A stretch of 64,000 nt of DNA from Rhodalgimonas zhirmunskyi (GTDB lineage: Bacteria > Pseudomonadota > Alphaproteobacteria > Rhodobacterales > Rhodobacteraceae), in assembly GCA_030848925.1 (NCBI GenBank), contig JANFFA010000005.1:62001-126000 (forward strand). Direction: 5' to 3'. The notes under the pieces were generated by a model. The model saw only the letters and a program-made list of their open reading frames with translations. It was not told where the DNA came from and made no database searches. A program made the position numbers and the translations under genes. Position 1 is the first letter of the stretch; each line of letters opens with the position of its first letter. Of the stretch, positions 60,664-64,000 are shown in pieces.

Positions 60664-61422
60664 ATGACCGATATGACAACCAAGACACCGGACGCCCCCG
60701 TCACGCCGGATGAACCGCGCCCACTCTGGCTCAGGCTGCTGCCGCTGGCGGTGATTCTGGCCGTGGCCGTTCTGGGCGCGCTGACGCTGGGCGATGTGCT
60801 GAGCTTTGATACATTGCGCGACAATCGCGCCGCCCTCATCGCCTTTCGGGATGAGCATTACGCGGCCAGCGTAGCGGTGTTCATCGCGGCCTATGTGGCG
60901 ATCGTGGCGTTTTCGCTGCCGGGCGCGACCGTCGCGACCCTGACGGGGGGCTTTCTTTTCGCGACCTTCCCGGGCGCTCTTTATAACGTGACGGCGGCGA
61001 GCCTTGGTGCGGTGGCGATCTTTCTTGCCGCGCGCTGGGGGCTTGGGGCGCGGCTGGCCGAGCGGATCGATGCCAGTGACGGGATGATCGCGCGGGTCAA
61101 GCGCGGGCTGGATGCGAACCAGTGGTCGATGCTGTTCCTGATCCGGCTGGTACCTGCGGTGCCGTTCTTCGTGGCCAACCTGCTGCCGGCGTTTCTTGAT
61201 GTGCCGCTTCGCCGGTTCGCGATCACCACCTTCCTTGGGATCATTCCCGGCGCGGTTGTCTATACCTCGGTCGGGGCGGGGCTGGGTCATGTGTTCGAGC
61301 GCGGTGAAAGCCCCGATCTGGGAATTATCTTTGAGCCGCATATCCTGTTGCCGATCCTTGGGCTGTGCCTTCTGGCGCTGTTGCCCGTGGGGCTGCGCGC
61401 GATCCGGGGGCGGACGATATGA
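60664..61422 (+). CDS. TVP38/TMEM64-family membrane protein (DedA-like fold)
   Basis: 252 residues from ATG 60664 with GGAAG before it; ATG 60652 is possible. About six hydrophobic segments; the SNARE-associated/VTT core shows FSLPGATVATLTGGFLFATF and LIRLVPAVPFFVANLLPAFL. These proteins are lipid-scramblase-like. Its stop overlaps the start of a flavin disulfide reductase (ATGA). The same two families occur side by side or fused in other bacteria, so a shared function is likely, though unknown. Confidence 0.9.
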   Translation: MTDMTTKTPDAPVTPDEPRPLWLRLLPLAVILAVAVLGALTLGDVLSFDTLRDNRAALIAFRDEHYAASVAVFIAAYVAIVAFSLPGATVATLTGGFLFATFPGALYNVTAASLGAVAIFLAARWGLGARLAERIDASDGMIARVKRGLDANQWSMLFLIRLVPAVPFFVANLLPAFLDVPLRRFAITTFLGIIPGAVVYTSVGAGLGHVFERGESPDLGIIFEPHILLPILGLCLLALLPVGLRAIRGRTI

Positions 61423-62849
61423 GTGGGATTGAAAACGTGAAATGTGATCTTCTGGTGATCGGCGCAGGCTCTGGTGGGCTTTCCGTGGCGTCGGGCGCGG
61501 CCCAAATGGGGGCGGATGTCATCCTTCTGGAAGGGGCCGAGATGGGGGGCGATTGCCTCAACTCGGGCTGCGTGCCGTCAAAGGCGCTGCTGGCGGCCGC
61601 GGCGCGCGCGGCGAGCCGGGCCAAGGGCACCGACATGGGCATCGCGCCCGCCACGGCAGAGGTGGATTTCGCTGCGGTGAAAGACCACGTCGCCGATGTC
61701 ATCGCCCAGATCGCGCCGCACGATTCGGTCGAGCGGTTCGAAGGGTTGGGCGTGAAGGTGATCACGGAATATGGCCGCTTCACCGGGCCGCGCACGGTCG
61801 AGGCGGGCGGGCAGAGCATCACCGCGCGCCGCGTGGTGGTGGCGACCGGGTCGCGCCCCTTGGTGCCGCCCATCGACGGGCTAGACCGGGTGCCGTTCGA
61901 GACCAATGAAACGATTTTCGATCTGCGTGAGCGGCCCAAGCACCTGTTGATCCTTGGGGGCGGGCCGATTGGCATGGAAATGGCGCAGGCGCATCGGCGG
62001 CTGGGTTGTGAAGTGACGGTGATCGAAGGTCAAAAGGCGCTGGGCCGCGATGACGGCGAAGCGGCGGCGCTGGTGATCGAAGCGTTGCGCGGCGAAGGCG
62101 TGACCATCGCCGAGGGCGCCATGGCCGAAGCGGTCAGCGGCAAGGCAGGCGCCATCGAGGTGACGTCCAAGGACGGGCGCCGCTTTGCCGGGACGCATCT
62201 TCTGGTGGCGCTGGGGCGCGTGCCCAACCTTGACCGGCTTGATCTGGACAAGGCGGGGATCGAAACCGCGCGCGGCGGGATTACCGTCGATGCGCGGCTG
62301 CGGACCTCGAACAAGAAGGTTTACGCGATTGGCGATATCGTGGCGGGGGGGATGCAGTTCACCCATGTCGCGGGCTATCACGCGGGGATCGTGATCCGGC
62401 AGGCGATGTTCGGCCTGCCCGCGAAGGCCAGCACGGCGCATATCCCGTGGGCCACCTATACCGACCCGGAATTGGCGCAGGTCGGCCTGACCGAGGCGCA
62501 GGCGCGCGAGGAACACGGCGACAAGCTGGAAGTGTTGCGGGCCGATTTCGCGGGCAATGACCGCGCCGTGGCCGAACGCGCGACCGCAGGGTTTGCCAAG
62601 GTGATGGTGGTCAAGGGCCGCCCGGTGGGGGCAACCATCGTGGGGCAGGGCGCGGGCGAACAGATCGGATTTTGGGCGCTGGCATTGTCGCAAAACATGA
62701 AGATCAGCGCCGTCGCCGGGATGGTCATGCCCTATCCGACACGGGCAGAGGTTCACAAACGCGTCGCGGGAACCTATTTCACACCCAGGTTGTTTGATAA
62801 CAAAGCCGTGACCTGGGCCGTGCGCACGATACAGCGCTGGCTGCCCTGA
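61419..62849 (+). CDS. Pyridine nucleotide-disulfide oxidoreductase (mercuric reductase/lipoamide dehydrogenase-like)
   Basis: 476 residues. N-terminal FAD motif LVIGAGSGGLSVASGAAQMG, redox cysteines in GGDCLNSGCVPSKALL (C-x4-C), NAD(P) motif LILGGGPIGMEMAQAH and the C-terminal dimerisation domain beginning near ATYTDPELAQVGLTEA. Mercuric reductase is unlikely because the C-terminal vicinal cysteines and an N-terminal metal-binding domain are absent and no mer genes are near. It is not with pyruvate or oxoglutarate dehydrogenase genes. The coupling to the TVP38-type protein suggests a membrane-linked redox role. Confidence 0.9.
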   Translation: MSGIENVKCDLLVIGAGSGGLSVASGAAQMGADVILLEGAEMGGDCLNSGCVPSKALLAAAARAASRAKGTDMGIAPATAEVDFAAVKDHVADVIAQIAPHDSVERFEGLGVKVITEYGRFTGPRTVEAGGQSITARRVVVATGSRPLVPPIDGLDRVPFETNETIFDLRERPKHLLILGGGPIGMEMAQAHRRLGCEVTVIEGQKALGRDDGEAAALVIEALRGEGVTIAEGAMAEAVSGKAGAIEVTSKDGRRFAGTHLLVALGRVPNLDRLDLDKAGIETARGGITVDARLRTSNKKVYAIGDIVAGGMQFTHVAGYHAGIVIRQAMFGLPAKASTAHIPWATYTDPELAQVGLTEAQAREEHGDKLEVLRADFAGNDRAVAERATAGFAKVMVVKGRPVGATIVGQGAGEQIGFWALALSQNMKISAVAGMVMPYPTRAEVHKRVAGTYFTPRLFDNKAVTWAVRTIQRWLP

Positions 62850-62995
62850 GCCACGAACCAATGTGGGACAAGTGGGGCGCAGTTGAACGCAGAGGAACAT
62901 AAGCCGGGCGACGGGAACGGAATGGGCTGCGGGGCGCTTGCCCTGTCGCAGTCGCAGTCGCGGCCTGCCTGCGCGTGGCCGAGTGGGGGCGCGCG

Positions 62996-64000
62996 ATGCT
63001 GAACTCGCTTTCCGGGCGCTTCCTTATCCTGACGACCGTATTCGTCATGCTGGCGGAAATCCTGATCTTCGTGCCGTCGGTGGCCCGGTTCCGCGAGGAT
63101 TACCTGCTGTCGCGGCTCGAGCGGGCGCAGATCGCGGCACTGGCGTTGTTGGCCGACGACATGATCGACCCTTCGCTGGAAGAGGAACTGCTGCGCACCG
63201 CCGGGGTGTTCAACGTGGTGCTGCGCCGCGACGAGGCACGCCAGTTGATGTTGTCCTCCCCCTTGCCGCACCCGATTGATGCGACCTTCGATCTGCGTGA
63301 CGGGCGCGCGCTGCCGCTGATCCGCGATGCGATGGCGCGGCTGTTCGATTTCGAGCCCAAGGTGATCCGAGTGATCGGCAACCCGGTGGGCGAGGCGGGC
63401 CTGCTGATCGAGGTGACGCTTGAAACCGAACCTTTGCGCGCCGCGATGATCGATTACGGGCTGCGCATCTTGCTGTTGAGCGCCGTGATCTCGGTGATCA
63501 CCGCGCTGTTGCTGTTCCTTGCCGTGCGCCGTCTTCTGGTGCGTCCGATCAAGCATGTGGTGGGTCAGATGCAGCGCTATGCCGCCAACCCCGAAGACAG
63601 CCGCCGGATCATCACCCCCAGCGCCGGGGTGACCGAAATCCGCCAAGCCGAAGAAGCGCTGCAATCACTTGAAACCGAGTTGACCCAAGCCCTGCGTCAG
63701 AAAGAGCGGCTGGCGCAACTGGGCAGCGCGGTGGCCAAGATCAGCCATGATTTGCGCAATATCCTGACCTCGGCGCAGCTCTTTACCGACCGGATCGAAG
63801 CCAGCGAAGACCCCGGCGTGCAGCGGCTTGCGCCCCGGCTTGTCAACTCGATCACGCGGGCGGTGAACCTGTGCGAAACCACGCTGACTTATGGCAAGGC
63901 CGAGGAACCCGCGCCGCGCATGGTGCCGGTGCGACTGGTGGATGTGCTGGGCGATGTGCTGGCCGCCGAGCGGCTTGCCATCGGCGACGCCGAAGTCAGC
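62996..64000 (+). CDS. Sensor histidine kinase, N-terminal part (cut by window end)
   Basis: 335 codons to the window edge, still open. A first membrane helix (LTTVFVMLAEILIFVPSV) is followed by a periplasmic sensor of about 150 residues, a second helix (ILLLSAVISVITALLLFLAV), a HAMP-type segment (RRLLVRPIKHVVGQMQRY) and a coiled linker. The phosphoacceptor H-box reads AKISHDLRNILTSAQLF. The ATP-binding domain lies beyond the window. The start at 62996 has GGGGG upstream; GTG 62975 is an alternative. The signal and partner regulator are not visible. Confidence 0.9.
   Translation, partial: MLNSLSGRFLILTTVFVMLAEILIFVPSVARFREDYLLSRLERAQIAALALLADDMIDPSLEEELLRTAGVFNVVLRRDEARQLMLSSPLPHPIDATFDLRDGRALPLIRDAMARLFDFEPKVIRVIGNPVGEAGLLIEVTLETEPLRAAMIDYGLRILLLSAVISVITALLLFLAVRRLLVRPIKHVVGQMQRYAANPEDSRRIITPSAGVTEIRQAEEALQSLETELTQALRQKERLAQLGSAVAKISHDLRNILTSAQLFTDRIEASEDPGVQRLAPRLVNSITRAVNLCETTLTYGKAEEPAPRMVPVRLVDVLGDVLAAERLAIGDAEVS

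Noticed and set aside
61419..62849. Mercuric reductase (merA) call
   Set aside because: No N-terminal metal-binding domain, no C-terminal vicinal cysteines, no mer genes nearby.

Overview
The window looks like a chromosomal piece of an alphaproteobacterium of the Rhodobacteraceae (Roseobacter group). The evidence is high GC, dense ATGA stop/start overlaps, many binding-protein-dependent transporters (ABC, TRAP, TTT), a tolC-popZ-like pair, and small proteins I associate with Rhodobacterales. All names come from reading the sequence and family knowledge; no database search was run.

Layout. 1-2.9 kb is the end of a sugar-type ABC importer operon (binding protein tail, double ATPase, permease). 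3.0-6.4 kb is a cupin-type XRE repressor divergent from gabT-gabD (GABA to succinate). 6.6-12.0 kb is a LysR regulator, an amidase and a TRAP transporter in the order dctM-dctP-dctQ. 12.2-20.3 kb is a long minus-strand operon: FAD 2-hydroxyacid dehydrogenase, secreted metallo-hydrolase, TctCBA importer, universal stress protein and a ThDP carboligase/decarboxylase. A GntR regulator is divergent from it, with palindromes between them.

21.3-31.6 kb is bounded by a perfect 47-bp direct repeat made from the 3' part of tRNA-Cys(GCA). The intact tRNA lies on the right and the orphan fragment on the left, which is the signature of an island integrated at a tRNA. The interval has no visible integrase. 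It carries a phage/plasmid-like winged-helix protein, a Fis-type regulator, a zinc alcohol dehydrogenase and a GlpSTPQV-like ABC importer whose two ATPases are degenerate in complementary ways.

31.7-47 kb is mostly core or Rhodobacteraceae-typical: pcm, tolC, popZ-like, cobQ, efp, ygfZ, a glycosyltransferase, an MsbA-like exporter, aminotransferases, small conserved proteins and a crotonase. 47-60.3 kb is mainly a minus-strand block: valS, engB, MOSC, yidC, an EAL protein, ttcA, a Rieske oxygenase, yidD, rnpA and rpmH, with a clear sigma70 promoter before rpmH. The right end is a TVP38 membrane protein coupled to a flavin disulfide reductase, then a histidine kinase cut by the window edge.

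The most interesting points are the tRNA-Cys island and its asymmetric ABC importer; the 12-20 kb hydroxyacid operon; a LysR gene that appears to start at AUU; a row of four perfect hairpins with a common CCT-NNN-AGG tip; a GCGGGCCG hairpin that recurs after solute-binding-protein genes; an orphan terminator that may mark a small RNA; and several short tandem repeats. No CRISPR array, insertion sequence or replication origin was seen.
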